Part shown: positions 9,388-17,290 of the stretch, in pieces
How positions within the stretch are numbered: position 1 is the first letter of the stretch
How the letters are laid out: every line of letters starts with the position of its first letter
Source of the DNA: Chrysophaeum taylorii
Taxonomy: Eukaryota; Sar; Pelagophyceae; Pelagomonadales; Pelagomonadaceae
NCBI GenBank assembly: GCA_029834535.1
Contig: JAQMWT010000193.1
Coordinates: forward strand, 1-32,914
DNA length: 32,914 nucleotides
Direction: 5' to 3'
Position numbers and translations under genes: made by a program
Notes under the pieces: model-generated
Told to the model about the DNA's origin: nothing
The model's input: only the letters and a program-made list of their open reading frames with translations
Databases searched by the model: none

Positions 9388-9700
9388 AGGCCAGTAAGTT
9401 CACCTACTCCCAATCTCTAACCCCAGTAATTTCACCTGGTCCCAGTAAGTTTCATATAAGTTCACCTGGTCAGTAAGTCCACCTAGCTCACACCAACTCC
9501 TTTGAGCTCGTCGCTCTCGCCTCCGCCAATCTAAGCTGCTTTGATCAACACGCGCCGCCAACCTTTGAGTTTACTCTAAAAACCCTTTACTCTAAAAACC
9601 CCAGTATGTTCACCTGGTCCCAGTTTCACCTGGTCACTCAGTTCACCTAGTCCCAATCTCAAACCCCAGTAAGTTCACGTGGTCCCAGTAAGCTTACCTA
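9388..9700. repeat. Iteron-like array of AGTTCACCTGGTCC motifs (unit A)
   Basis: About ten variants of CCAGTAAGTTCACCTGGTCC occur here, broken in the middle by unique sequence and a short ACTCTAAAAACCC duplication (about 9572-9602). The same array in complement follows the helicase fragment in unit B (about 23450-23790), so it is an integral part of the mobile unit. Confidence 0.75.
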
Positions 9701-9729
9701 TAGTGCGCGTGTAGACACCGGGAGGGGGC

Positions 9730-10300
9730 TTATCGGTATTGCGCAGCACGTGTGGGGTAGGGTGGAGTCGTCGACCCAGATGAGTATATCCTCGGGGATG
9801 CCGATCGACAGAGAGCCACGTAGAGCTGGACGTGGCAGAAGACGGGCTTGGGAAAGAGGACGCCGACCTCGCGGGGCGTCTGGCCCTGGCTCTTGTTGAT
9901 CGTTTGGCGTAGGCGGGCCTTAAGGGATACAGGTTGGAGGAGCCTCGGTGACAACGACACGATCGATCATGTATCTGGCACCGTTGCAGTGGCCGTGCGA
10001 CGGGTCGAGGTTTCGAAGACCTTAAGCTCGCGCTCAAAGTCAGCATCCCGTTGGTTGTCAGGGAGTTGAAAACTCTACTGTAAAGAGCGAGGCGTCGTCT
10101 TCCGACCCAGCCTAGTCAGCCGAAAAGAACTCCGACGCCTCGTCTCTGGGAAAAAAAGGCCGCGGTCATGCGCACGTTGTCAGCATCGACAACATCGTTT
10201 CGACGGGGCGTGAGAATGGCGCGCTGAAAGAGCCGCCGCGGCTCGTGGAAATAGTCTGCGAGGTCGCCGTAGACGGCTTGGAGGATCACTGTCTGGCTCT
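9730..10300 (-). pseudogene. Helitron/Pif1-type helicase C-terminal part (unit A)
   Basis: Reading on the minus strand across several frames, I see a DLADYF/ERAIL-type segment (about 10265-10200), then LRNLDPSHGHCNGARYMID (about 10020-9955, the family's NLDPxxGxCNGTR signature), then PLRPAYA, and in the next frame QTINKSQGQT (motif V), VFCHVQLYVALCR (motif VI) to about 9730. Intact Helitron helicases unwind DNA during rolling-circle transposition. Here the ATPase N-terminus and the Rep domain are absent. The frame break between PLRPAYA and QTINKSQ is shared with unit B, so it predates their separation. Confidence 0.7.
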
Positions 10301-10343
10301 CGCGCCTACCTGATCCTTACTCTCGCGCCTACCTGATCCTTAC
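10297..10343. repeat. 23-bp tandem duplication
   Basis: CTCTCGCGCCTACCTGATCCTTA occurs twice in direct tandem near the outer end of the helicase part of unit A. Unit B has a single equivalent. Confidence 0.8.
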
Positions 10344-10368
10344 CGTAAATCGAGGGACAAACAAACAG

Positions 10369-11436
10369 ATTGCCCAACCGCTGCTGGGCTGAGATGTGTG
10401 CCCAGTACTTTGGCTACCCCTCTCCAGCTTGTTTGGGCCTCGTGGGCACTCGCATTCTGGGCACTGACGTCGTTCTCGACGCTCACGGCAAAGTGCTTCT
10501 CACGCAGGCCAACCTTGTCAACCGCGGAGGAGCGCGGACGACCTGGCATGACGGCCAGCTCGACTGCGTCCACGGCAGCGTCAAAGAGGCCGGCATCCCA
10601 GCCCTGTCCGAGGTTTTCGGCATCTTTGCTGACGTCGTCGCCCCTACCATTCGCACGCGCCTCTACGGCCGGTACCGAGGCAATCTCGCCCGACGTCAAG
10701 TCGTCCCAGACATCACCACGCTCGACAACAAGGAGCAACTCTACGACATCAAAACCCTCGCTTGGGGTTCGTTGTACACCGCCCACGCCCTCCATCCCTC
10801 CCACCCGTCGCCTGTCGATCGGCGCGCAGCGCAAGTCCACTCCGAATACCTCGCTAACGCCCGCGGCATCGACGCCATCATCCCCCAGCCGGGTACAGCA
10901 CCACCGCCTGGCTTCTTGGGCCCTGTCGAACAGCGGCTACGTAGCTACGGCACCGTCGCCGGCCTCGTCTTTGGTGCCTTCGGTGAGGCCAGCGCGGCGT
11001 GCCACGCTCTCGCCCAAACATGCGCAGAGCGCATCGCTGCGCGAACCTGGGTGACAAGCGGCTGCGCCAACTTCACAGAGGCAAAGGCGGCCCAAACTCG
11101 CCGCATCTACCGTGAGTGGGGGATCGCCAACGCATTAGGCCGGGCTCGCTGTGCCCTCACCGCCCTCACCCATGTCGCCGCCGCGGGGAACCCCACCCAG
11201 GCCGCCCGATCCCAGCAGGACGTCACCCTTCGTCGCACATACGTCCGGCGGCAGCATGCGTACGACCTACGGGCGGGGCCCGTCCTCTCTTCGCCTGCCC
11301 CACGCCTCGGCGATGACCCCGACTAGGTCCCGCGTACTTATCTCCGCCCGTCAGGCACATCCCTCATACCCCACAACCCCACCCACATCCTTCATGCTCC
11401 CCACACACACCCCCCTCTTAGCAGTCGACATTTAAA
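10369..11436 (+). mobile_element. Inserted 1,068-bp element, probably a 5'-truncated non-LTR retrotransposon
   Basis: The block is flanked by a perfect 13-bp duplication, GACAAACAAACAG (10356-10368 and 11437-11449). Unit B lacks the block, so B shows the empty site. Its ORF is open from the first base, as expected of a 5' truncation, and its 3' end is a C-rich stretch ending CTCTTAGCAGTCGACATTTAAA, found again as truncated copies at 11507-11615 and 2690-3145. No poly(A) is present. The non-LTR assignment is inference from truncation, variable length and target-duplication size. Confidence 0.6.
10370..11326 (+). CDS. PD-(D/E)XK-like protein, 5'-truncated
   Basis: The 318-codon frame has no ATG until 10394 and begins at the element's edge, so the N-terminus is missing. 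The middle reads VVPDITTL...LYDIKTL (about 10700-10770), giving PD-x11-D-x-K. That spacing fits the restriction-like endonuclease fold used by R2/CRE-type non-LTR elements to nick their target, among other nucleases. Farther on are an RAAQVHSEYLANAR helix and GPVEQRLRSYGTVAGLVFGAFGEAS (about 10920-10995), a second conserved-looking block. It ends at a TAG, followed by a 110-bp C-rich 3' flank. The nuclease reading is based on one motif; no reverse transcriptase is visible to confirm it. Confidence 0.45.
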   Translation: MPNRCWAEMCAQYFGYPSPACLGLVGTRILGTDVVLDAHGKVLLTQANLVNRGGARTTWHDGQLDCVHGSVKEAGIPALSEVFGIFADVVAPTIRTRLYGRYRGNLARRQVVPDITTLDNKEQLYDIKTLAWGSLYTAHALHPSHPSPVDRRAAQVHSEYLANARGIDAIIPQPGTAPPPGFLGPVEQRLRSYGTVAGLVFGAFGEASAACHALAQTCAERIAARTWVTSGCANFTEAKAAQTRRIYREWGIANALGRARCALTALTHVAAAGNPTQAARSQQDVTLRRTYVRRQHAYDLRAGPVLSSPAPRLGDDPD

Positions 11437-11506
11437 GACAAACAAACAGACAAACAGACAAACATCTGTCGATTAGTAGTTAGGACAAACAAACAAACAG
11501 ACGAAC

Positions 11507-11615
11507 GACTAGGTCCCGCGTACTTATCTCTCCCCGTCAGGCACATCCATCATACCCCACAACCCCACCCACATCTTTCATGCTCCCAACACACACCCCC
11601 CTCTTAGCAGTCGAC
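11507..11615 (+). repeat. Second copy of the PD-(D/E)XK element 3' tail
   Basis: This stretch begins GACTAGGTCCCGCGTAC and repeats 11322-11430 with few differences, ending at CTCTTAGCAGTCGAC. It starts exactly at the stop-codon region of the ORF, so it is either a very short truncated insertion or a local duplication. Confidence 0.75.
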
Positions 11616-11669
11616 ATCCTAACTACTAATCGACAAACAAACAAACATCTGTCGATTAGTAGTTAGGAT
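11616..11669. repeat. Perfect 20-bp inverted repeat with 14-nt loop
   Basis: Arm 11616-11635 begins ATCCTAACTACTAATC, and arm 11650-11669 is its exact complement; the loop is ACAAACA-rich. A single arm also occurs at 11467-11485 and, with one mismatch, at 22560-22579 at the outer edge of unit B. It is therefore the terminal motif of the helicase unit present here as a head-to-head pair. Confidence 0.85.
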
Positions 11670-11684
11670 TTCTAAGCGACCCAC

Positions 11685-12383
11685 ATGGTCGGGTCGCAGG
11701 ACGAGTGGCCGTTAGCCATGGCTCGGGCGCCGTTCCGCGTGGTAGACCTCAACAGCGTCTTCGACGGGCTGGATGAGGATGGACAGGCCCGTCTCGCGTC
11801 CTTCGCCTTTCAGCAAAGCTGCGGCGGCGCGCCGGTGCCGTCGCGGCGAGTATGGTGGTGGTGGTGACGATGACGACGAGTTTGAACTGGAGGGCCCGAT
11901 GAGCGCGAAAACTCGCTGTCCTTCGTTAGTAGGGAGGGAGGGAAACGACGCCGGCGGCGGTCTCGAGACGCTTCGCGGGCTGCACTGTCAGAGGCGTGTG
12001 GGACAGCTTTTGCCGGGCGCGCGTCGGACCGAGAGCAGGACGCAGTGGCACTAGCTCGAGGACAGGGACGCAGCCGCAAGCGGAGCACCAGCAACAGGAG
12101 CCAAGAACTGGTCTCGACTGTGTCCTCGTTGACAGACAGTGACGCTGCCTACAACGACTGCGAGCACTACCGTGCGCGCCTCGAGGTGCTGTCGAATCAA
12201 TGCAAGCCGGGCCTCGAGGCTCTCTTCCTCTCCAAACCTCCGACCCACCTCCCGGGCGGCTACCTCGTCGACCCCGCCCACATCGCCACCTCGCTCCGCG
12301 CCTACCGCGCCCGCGTCGCCTACCAGGCCGAGTCCACCCTCTCCGCCTTTAAATCCGAACTCCTCGCCGCCCCTTTTCATTGA
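11685..12383 (+). pseudogene. Host-like coding region of unknown function, frame broken or spliced
   Basis: A frame from ATG 11685 reads FRVVDLNSVFDGLDEDGQARL and stops at 11865. The neighbouring frame continues with GGGGDDDDEFELEGP (about 11855-11905). The original frame then resumes (about 11905) with a basic segment, SRDASRAALSEACGTAF, LVSTVSSLTDSDAAYNDCEHYRARLEVL (about 12110-12200) and LPGGYLVDPAHIATSLRAYRARVAY, ending at the TGA at 12381. The pieces look like one acidic-then-basic protein of about 230 residues. Either two indels or a short intron separates them. No domain is recognised and no second copy is in the window, which suits a single-copy host gene. Confidence 0.35.
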
Positions 12384-13172
12384 GGAAGGTACCTTTCTTT
12401 CGTTTCGTAGGAAAAGGAGAGGCCACCATGACCATCGTCATCTTTTTCTTTCGTTATGTTGTTCTTGGTGGTGGTGGTGTTGTTTAGTCAGAGCCAGCCC
12501 GCCGAAGCAATACTGCGACTTGTTCGTCCCCGAGCAGCTGTCCATGAACTGATGCACCACTCGCACGATGGGGTGCGGCAACATGCTGAATTTTTCCTTC
12601 TTCTCCTGGCGCTCACGCTCCGAATCCGCATCGATTGGTTCCGGCTGAACCGCCGTCGCACTACCTACAACGGACCTGGCTTCCTCGCAACGTCAGCGGA
12701 GTTAGCGAACTTTTTTCGTTCCGGCAAAGCGACCCACCTGGACGATGGGACCTTCGACAGCTCGTAACTCAGCGCCATCGTCACGGATCGAGGTCGCGCT
12801 TGGACGGATAGAAAGCTAACGCTGAGATCTAAACGACCGTATCAATAATATCTGCCCGGGTGGGCAAAATGTCCGGATTCTAAACGACCCAGCCACATAT
12901 TATTATTCCGGGCCACGTGTTCGTTCGAAATGAGGAGGAAGCGGAGTACGCATCGTAAGCGGCCATCGCACCGACGTTGTTCGTAGCCAAGACTCCCTAA
13001 TCGTCGTCATCGGTCGCGAAAAAACGTATGTGTAGGAAGGACTTCCGTCGCACCGAGTCTCAAGGCAGGCAGCACATAAATTATATTATTCCCTACCGCG
13101 AGCGGCGGGAATGAAGAGGCCGAAGGCGCTTCGCGACGACTCGAAGAAAGAGAGAGAGAGGGAGAGATAAAA
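12384..13172. other. Intergenic region downstream of the kinase gene
   Basis: I see no convincing gene. A CTAAACGACC motif recurs twice (about 12830 and 12881), each near a short A/T-rich AATAATAT or TATTATT stretch. A (GA)n-rich run lies at 13148-13168, just past the kinase stop codon, where the 3' untranslated region of that gene would be. Confidence 0.45.
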
Positions 13173-15578
13173 TTAGTCGTGGAGGGCCAAGACGACGACG
13201 GTGACGTTGTCGATGGAGCCCCGGCGGAGGGCCTCGTTGGTGAGGGCCTTGGCCGCGTGGTGGAGGTTTTGGTGGGCGTGGAGGTCGGCCCGGAGGAAGT
13301 TGAGGGCCGATTGCATGGAGAGGGCGTCCCAGAGGCCGTCAGTCGCGATAACGAGGAAGTCGTCGGTATCGGCGAGGGTGCGGACGGCAACTTCGGGGGT
13401 GGCCGTCAAAGTGGGCGGACCGGTCGCGGCCCGGTGCGCGAGGTCGCCGAAGCTGCGCGAGACGGAGAGCGAGCCGTTGAGCCTTTGGTTGACGAGAAAG
13501 GCGCCGGCCGCGGCGAGGCGCGCGCGCTCGTCTTGTCTGGTCGCGAGGCGGTGGTCGCGCGTGAGAGGGACGGCTGTGCCGTTTGCGCTGAGGACGCACC
13601 TCGAGTCGCCCGCGTGAGCGACGGCGAGGCGGCGCGAAGGTCCGTCGAGCAAGGCGACGAGGGCCGTAGAGCCCGACTTGTCGTCTGAAGCCGCGAGGCG
13701 CGCACAGCAGGCGGCGTCGCAGTCGGCGAAGGCTCCGACCATGGCGTGGAAGGCGTCGGCGTCGAGCCTCTTGACGATGGCCCCGTGGAGGTCGTGCTGG
13801 AGGAAGGTCGCGCACGCGGCGCCGTCGTGGCCGTCGAAGACGCCAACGTAGGCCAAGCCGGGCTTGCCGTCGGCGACGACCGAGAGGTCGGGGATGACGG
13901 TGACGCGGTCCTCCTGGGTCGGGCGCTGGCCGCGCGTGGAGTGGTAAGCTGCGCTCACGCGGGCGGCAGGGTTCGAGATTGGGGCGCGGATTGCCGCGCG
14001 GCCTCGGAACGAAACGGTGTTTGTCGGAAGAAGTAATTGTTGCTCTTCGATTTCGATCGAGACGTCGAGGTCGTTGCTGTTTCGGCAGGTGGCGATCTCG
14101 TCGTCGTCGTCCGAGTAGTCGTCGTCGTCGTCGGGCGTGGTCCGACGACGCGAGGGAGGGCGCTTGCGCAAGAAGGATTCCGCGCGGCGCCGTTGCTCGA
14201 GGGGTCCGAGACGTTGTTTTTTCGAGGGCGAGCCGCCGAGTTTGGGCATCGCGCCGAGCCAGGGGTCTCCCAGGACCTGCTGGATGGAAGCGCGGCGCGC
14301 GGGATCCTTCGTTAGCATGGTCGCGAGGAGCCGAGCGAGACCCGCGTCCACGCTCCCAGGAATCTCGAGGGCGTCGTGAATGATTTTGTGATAGAGGGCG
14401 AGGACCTTGTCGGCGACAAAAGGCGGTCTCCCGACGCAGAGCATGAACATCGTGCCGCCAAAGGCCCACACGTCCGCCGCGGGGCCCGAGTAGCTTTCGC
14501 CGGCGCAGATCTCGGGACACATGAAGGCGGGCGTGCCTGCCGTGTCGACAAGTCTGTCTTTGTCGTCACGTAGCATCTTCGCTATCCCGAAATCTCCGAT
14601 CTTGACGACCCCGTCTTCGCCGACGAGGAGGTTCTGGGGCTTGATGTCGCCGTGGACCACGTTCTGGAGGTGGAGGTACTCGAGGCCGCACGCGACCTGC
14701 CGAAACACGTGCCACAGCGCCCTCTCGGTCATCGCGTCGCAACTGTAGCTCGTCGCGTCGCCGTGGAGCACGTGCATCAAATCGCCCCGCTTCATGTACT
14801 CGAGGACCAAATACAACTTGTTGACGTTGGGGTCGTCCATCACCTCGTAGAGCCGGAGGACGTGGGGGTGGGACAGCTTTTTCATTATCGTAATTTCCCG
14901 CTTGATGTCCTCGAGCAAATCACCTCGCGGCGACGTCGGCTTGAGCTTGAGCGCGGATTTCGTTATGATTTTTATCGCGTACAGTTGGTCTGTCGTCTTC
15001 TCCTTGCACAGCCGCACCTCGGCGTAACTCCCGGTGCCGATCGACTCGAGCAATATGTAGTTGTTCACTATCGTCCGCTTCTTCACGTAGTCCCCCGACG
15101 TTGGCATCGGATGTGGAAGATCCGACGGCAAGCTCGCCCGCTTTCGATGAACCTCGTGCGTGTCCTTGACGCCCTCTTCCACGGGAGGAGACCGGCTGGG
15201 GGGCCTCGTCGGCGATAACTTTCGACACGGCGGCGTCCTCGTCGGTGTCCTCGTCGGCGTCCTCGTCGGCGTCGCGCTCTCGGATTTGTTCGGCGTCCGC
15301 ACCTCGCTCCGCGTCGTCGTCGTCGTCGTCCGTGGCTGGGTGTCGAAGGCGCACCAGTCGTACACCTCGTCGCTGCTCATGTCGTCGCTGTCGCTGTCCA
15401 CCGCCACCGTCGAGGGGACCTCTTTGGCCGGCGGCGCCGTGCTTTGGGGATCTTTGGTGCGTGGTGGCGGGCCCGGGGTCTTCGACTGCGGCCGGGCGAT
15501 GACCCGCGGTGTGCTGATCACCACCTGCGGCCTCTTCTCCTCCACATCTTCTTCCTTGGAGACTGCGCCCGACCCCAT
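13173..15578 (-). CDS. Ser/Thr protein kinase-PP2C phosphatase fusion
   Basis: This intact 801-residue protein is encoded without introns. Residues 1-160 are Ser/Thr/Pro-rich with a TPTR repeat (about 103-115) and probably disordered. The kinase domain (about 174-441) has the Gly loop GTGSYAEV (181-188), Lys203, Glu228, HGD at 309-311 in place of HRD, DIKPQN, DFG (329-331) and an FMCPE activation-segment end. It resembles the CaMKK/LKB1-related kinases that activate AMPK/SnRK1. An acidic linker follows. The PP2C domain (about 540-801) keeps EDR (556-558), DGHDG (582-586), GDSR (657-660), TDGLWD with Asp747, and DN (790-791), so all metal ligands are present. One polypeptide could phosphorylate and dephosphorylate a shared target. 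The gene is divergent from the gene at 15783. Being full length and uninterrupted, it is the clearest host gene here. Confidence 0.93.
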   Translation of the reverse strand: MGSGAVSKEEDVEEKRPQVVISTPRVIARPQSKTPGPPPRTKDPQSTAPPAKEVPSTVAVDSDSDDMSSDEVYDWCAFDTQPRTTTTTTRSEVRTPNKSESATPTRTPTRTPTRTPPCRKLSPTRPPSRSPPVEEGVKDTHEVHRKRASLPSDLPHPMPTSGDYVKKRTIVNNYILLESIGTGSYAEVRLCKEKTTDQLYAIKIITKSALKLKPTSPRGDLLEDIKREITIMKKLSHPHVLRLYEVMDDPNVNKLYLVLEYMKRGDLMHVLHGDATSYSCDAMTERALWHVFRQVACGLEYLHLQNVVHGDIKPQNLLVGEDGVVKIGDFGIAKMLRDDKDRLVDTAGTPAFMCPEICAGESYSGPAADVWAFGGTMFMLCVGRPPFVADKVLALYHKIIHDALEIPGSVDAGLARLLATMLTKDPARRASIQQVLGDPWLGAMPKLGGSPSKKQRLGPLEQRRRAESFLRKRPPSRRRTTPDDDDDYSDDDDEIATCRNSNDLDVSIEIEEQQLLLPTNTVSFRGRAAIRAPISNPAARVSAAYHSTRGQRPTQEDRVTVIPDLSVVADGKPGLAYVGVFDGHDGAACATFLQHDLHGAIVKRLDADAFHAMVGAFADCDAACCARLAASDDKSGSTALVALLDGPSRRLAVAHAGDSRCVLSANGTAVPLTRDHRLATRQDERARLAAAGAFLVNQRLNGSLSVSRSFGDLAHRAATGPPTLTATPEVAVRTLADTDDFLVIATDGLWDALSMQSALNFLRADLHAHQNLHHAAKALTNEALRRGSIDNVTVVVLALHD

Positions 15579-15782
15579 ATCCTTTTTTTCCTAACGCCTC
15601 TAGTAGGGGCCATTAAGAAACGCCGCCGCTGTAGCGAGCCGATAAGTTAGTGACAGCGCACCAAAACCCTCGTTTTTTTTTGATGAGTTGCAAGGTTTCT
15701 AAGGTATGTTTGAAACATACCTCGAGCCTGCCCACTATACAAATTTTCAGTACATTATGTCGTTTCGTACGAAGACGAAACG
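15579..15782. promoter_or_regulatory. Divergent intergenic region, likely bidirectional promoter
   Basis: Only 204 bp separate the start codons of the kinase-PP2C gene (minus) and the gene at 15783 (plus), so both promoters must lie here. A T9 run occurs at about 15672. At the plus-gene side TCGTTTCGT (15760-15768) and ACGAAACGA (15775-15783) form a perfect inverted repeat around the palindrome TTCGTACGAA and reach into the start codon. Confidence 0.5.
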
Positions 15783-16688
15783 ATGGTGCAGCCCCTTCGA
15801 AAGGCCACCGCGCCCGCCACAGGCCTCTCTGAGCGCGTGTTGAACGTTCAAAACGTCGGAGGGGAGGGGCCACCGCCGGCCAAGGCTGCGAAGGACCCCG
15901 CTGCGCTGCGCCAGCGACGCAGCGACCTGTGAGACAGCGAGTGCGTTTGCTGCATGAACAAACTTCAAGGCGCGGGGGCGGGGGAGTCCCTCGACTTGGG
16001 GAGGATTCTGTCGGTGACGGGCGAACTTCCCGTCACCTTCTACGCGTGCTCGGCTGTCTGCCGGAAGGACTTCGCGCCAACGAAGAAAGCCTGTTCAAGC
16101 GAGGTGCACGCAATCCGCCGCCGACTCTCCGACGCGCTCACGCGGCATCTGAACACTGACATTCGGACAGGCGACGCGGTCCACGTCTTTGAGGATCTAT
16201 CGCCCCACCGTAACGTCCATGAGTGCGACGGCACGGTCGAATCGCTCCACTACGACTCGAGCTTGGGAGCGGTGATGTTCACGGTGAAAACCATCATGAA
16301 TGGCACCGTCAAGGTGGGCTTGCAGGGGCTCGAGTCGCGCGGCATATCTCAGTCCACTGCCGCCTTGCTGCTGTCGCCGCCGCCGAAGCGAAAGTCGATG
16401 TCGGGAGGGCCGCCGCCTAGCCCGACCAAGAAGGAGCTCGAGCAGCAGCTGTCGCATCTCGAGAAGAAGTTAGCGACGTTGCGCGCCAGCCTCGAGTCGC
16501 AGTCCGACCGCGCCTTGCAGGCGGAGAGAGACCGCGACGCAGCGCACGACGACGCTCTCAACGCTGAGGTGGTGGCTGCGGCGGCGGAGGAGCGCCGAGA
16601 GCAGGCCGAGTTGCAGCTGGAGAAGGATGTCCGTGCCGCCGCATCTCGAGAGGTGCGCCTGGGAAGTTTTTCTCATGGACTTCCTTAG
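15783..16688 (+). pseudogene. Unknown Cys-containing coiled-coil protein, 3' end lost
   Basis: A frame from ATG 15783 runs to an in-frame TGA at 15930-15932 and continues past it through DSECVCCMNKL to about 16660. Cysteines are frequent (CVCC, YACSAVCRKDF, KKAC up to about 16100), which suggests a zinc-binding or disulfide-rich part. An SPPPKRKS/PPSPTKK basic linker follows, then a long heptad coiled coil (ELEQQLSHLEKKLATLRASL onward, about 16435-16640). From about 16650 the frame runs into E2 sequence and stops at 16686, so the true C-terminus is missing. If the ATG at 15954 is the real start, the TGA is irrelevant. I do not recognise the family. Confidence 0.45.
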
Positions 16689-16890
16689 CGGCGTCGGGTG
16701 CGTCAATGACGAGCACGACCTTATACGCGGTTCCGAACCATTCGTTGCTCCGGTATACACGCTGCGTCCCACCGCCAATCCCTCCGAAGAACATCGCGAC
16801 GGGAGTCACATTCTGAGGGATCCAGGAGAGCGCCTGGTGTTTGTCGAGGATTCCTGGTTCGGTGGCCCGTAATTTTACCTGATCTTGCGA
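16650..16890 (-). pseudogene. C5 cytosine-DNA methyltransferase N-terminus (E2)
   Basis: On the minus strand VTPVAMFFGGIGGGTQRVY (16768-16791 for the glycine core) matches motif I of C5 cytosine methyltransferases, the SAM-binding F-x-G-x-G-G loop. About 20 residues later KVVLVIDAPDAAKEVHEKNFP (NFP at 16661-16669) matches motif II and the family's A-x-x-x-x-x-NFP helix end. The catalytic part (PCQ, ENV) is missing because the element breaks off at about 16650. The fragment enters from the protease-linker frame by one frameshift near 16880. The enzyme would transfer methyl groups to cytosine C5 in DNA. The assignment rests on two adjacent motifs in the right order and spacing. Confidence 0.75.
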
Positions 16891-17290
16891 CGGCGCGTTC
16901 GGGGTTTGCGTACGCGGATCGTTGGCCGTCCGGTTCTCCGGGAGCTGGAGTTGGGTAACTGGTGACAGAGATCGTGAAAGATGCCGTGCCTTCGGGCTCG
17001 TTCTCGAGCGCGCTACCGGGGTCGGTGCTTGGCAATGGGGTTGTCACCTGAACTTCTTCTTGGCAGGTGACGATTTCCCCGCGTGCGAGCTCTTGGTCGT
17101 GGATTATCGACATCGGCGTGTCACCCATCGACGACACGGCCACTGCGGCCGCGGTCGGGTCTGAGCGGTCACATGTTGAGCAGGTCCCGGCTACGATGCC
17201 GAGGTGCTCCACGCTTGGCGCCGTGGCGAAGAAGGCTTCTCCGGGCTTCGGCGCTTGACTCAGCCTGACCGGAGTGTTGTGGGTTCGAAC
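16880..17290 (-). pseudogene. E2 linker between protease and methyltransferase
   Basis: Coding-like minus-strand sequence in one frame carries VRTHNTPVRLSQAP, KPGEAFFATAPSVEHLG, GTCSTCDRSDP and a Pro/Ser/Thr-rich stretch leading to the methyltransferase. It follows the stop of the preceding frame (17260) by a frameshift near 17270. No domain is recognised; the CSTC pair might bind metal. Confidence 0.4.

Larger units (their letters stand above)
9380..11485 (-). mobile_element. Helicase unit A (Helitron-like), carrying an insertion
   Basis: Bases 9380-10368 plus 11437-11485 match unit B (22560-23794) in inverted orientation. In minus-strand order the unit holds TCCTAACTACTAATCGACA, a TTTGTCTG-type microsatellite, a helicase fragment (about 10300-9730), and an array of CCAGTAAGTTCACCTGGTCC-like motifs (about 9700-9390) ending at ...GGCCTGCACTTGT. 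The 1,068 bp in between (10369-11436) are a later insertion with a 13-bp target duplication. The ends do not match the canonical Helitron TC...CTRR, so 'Helitron-like' rests on the helicase alone. Confidence 0.65.

Noticed and set aside
12456..12767. 103-codon frame with a hydrophobic start resembling a signal peptide
   Set aside because: The start is a low-complexity GGTGGT run; no domain, no second copy and no frame support.
13339..14520. 393-codon Arg-rich minus frame and several long plus frames over the kinase gene
   Set aside because: They are frame shadows of the GC-rich kinase-PP2C gene.
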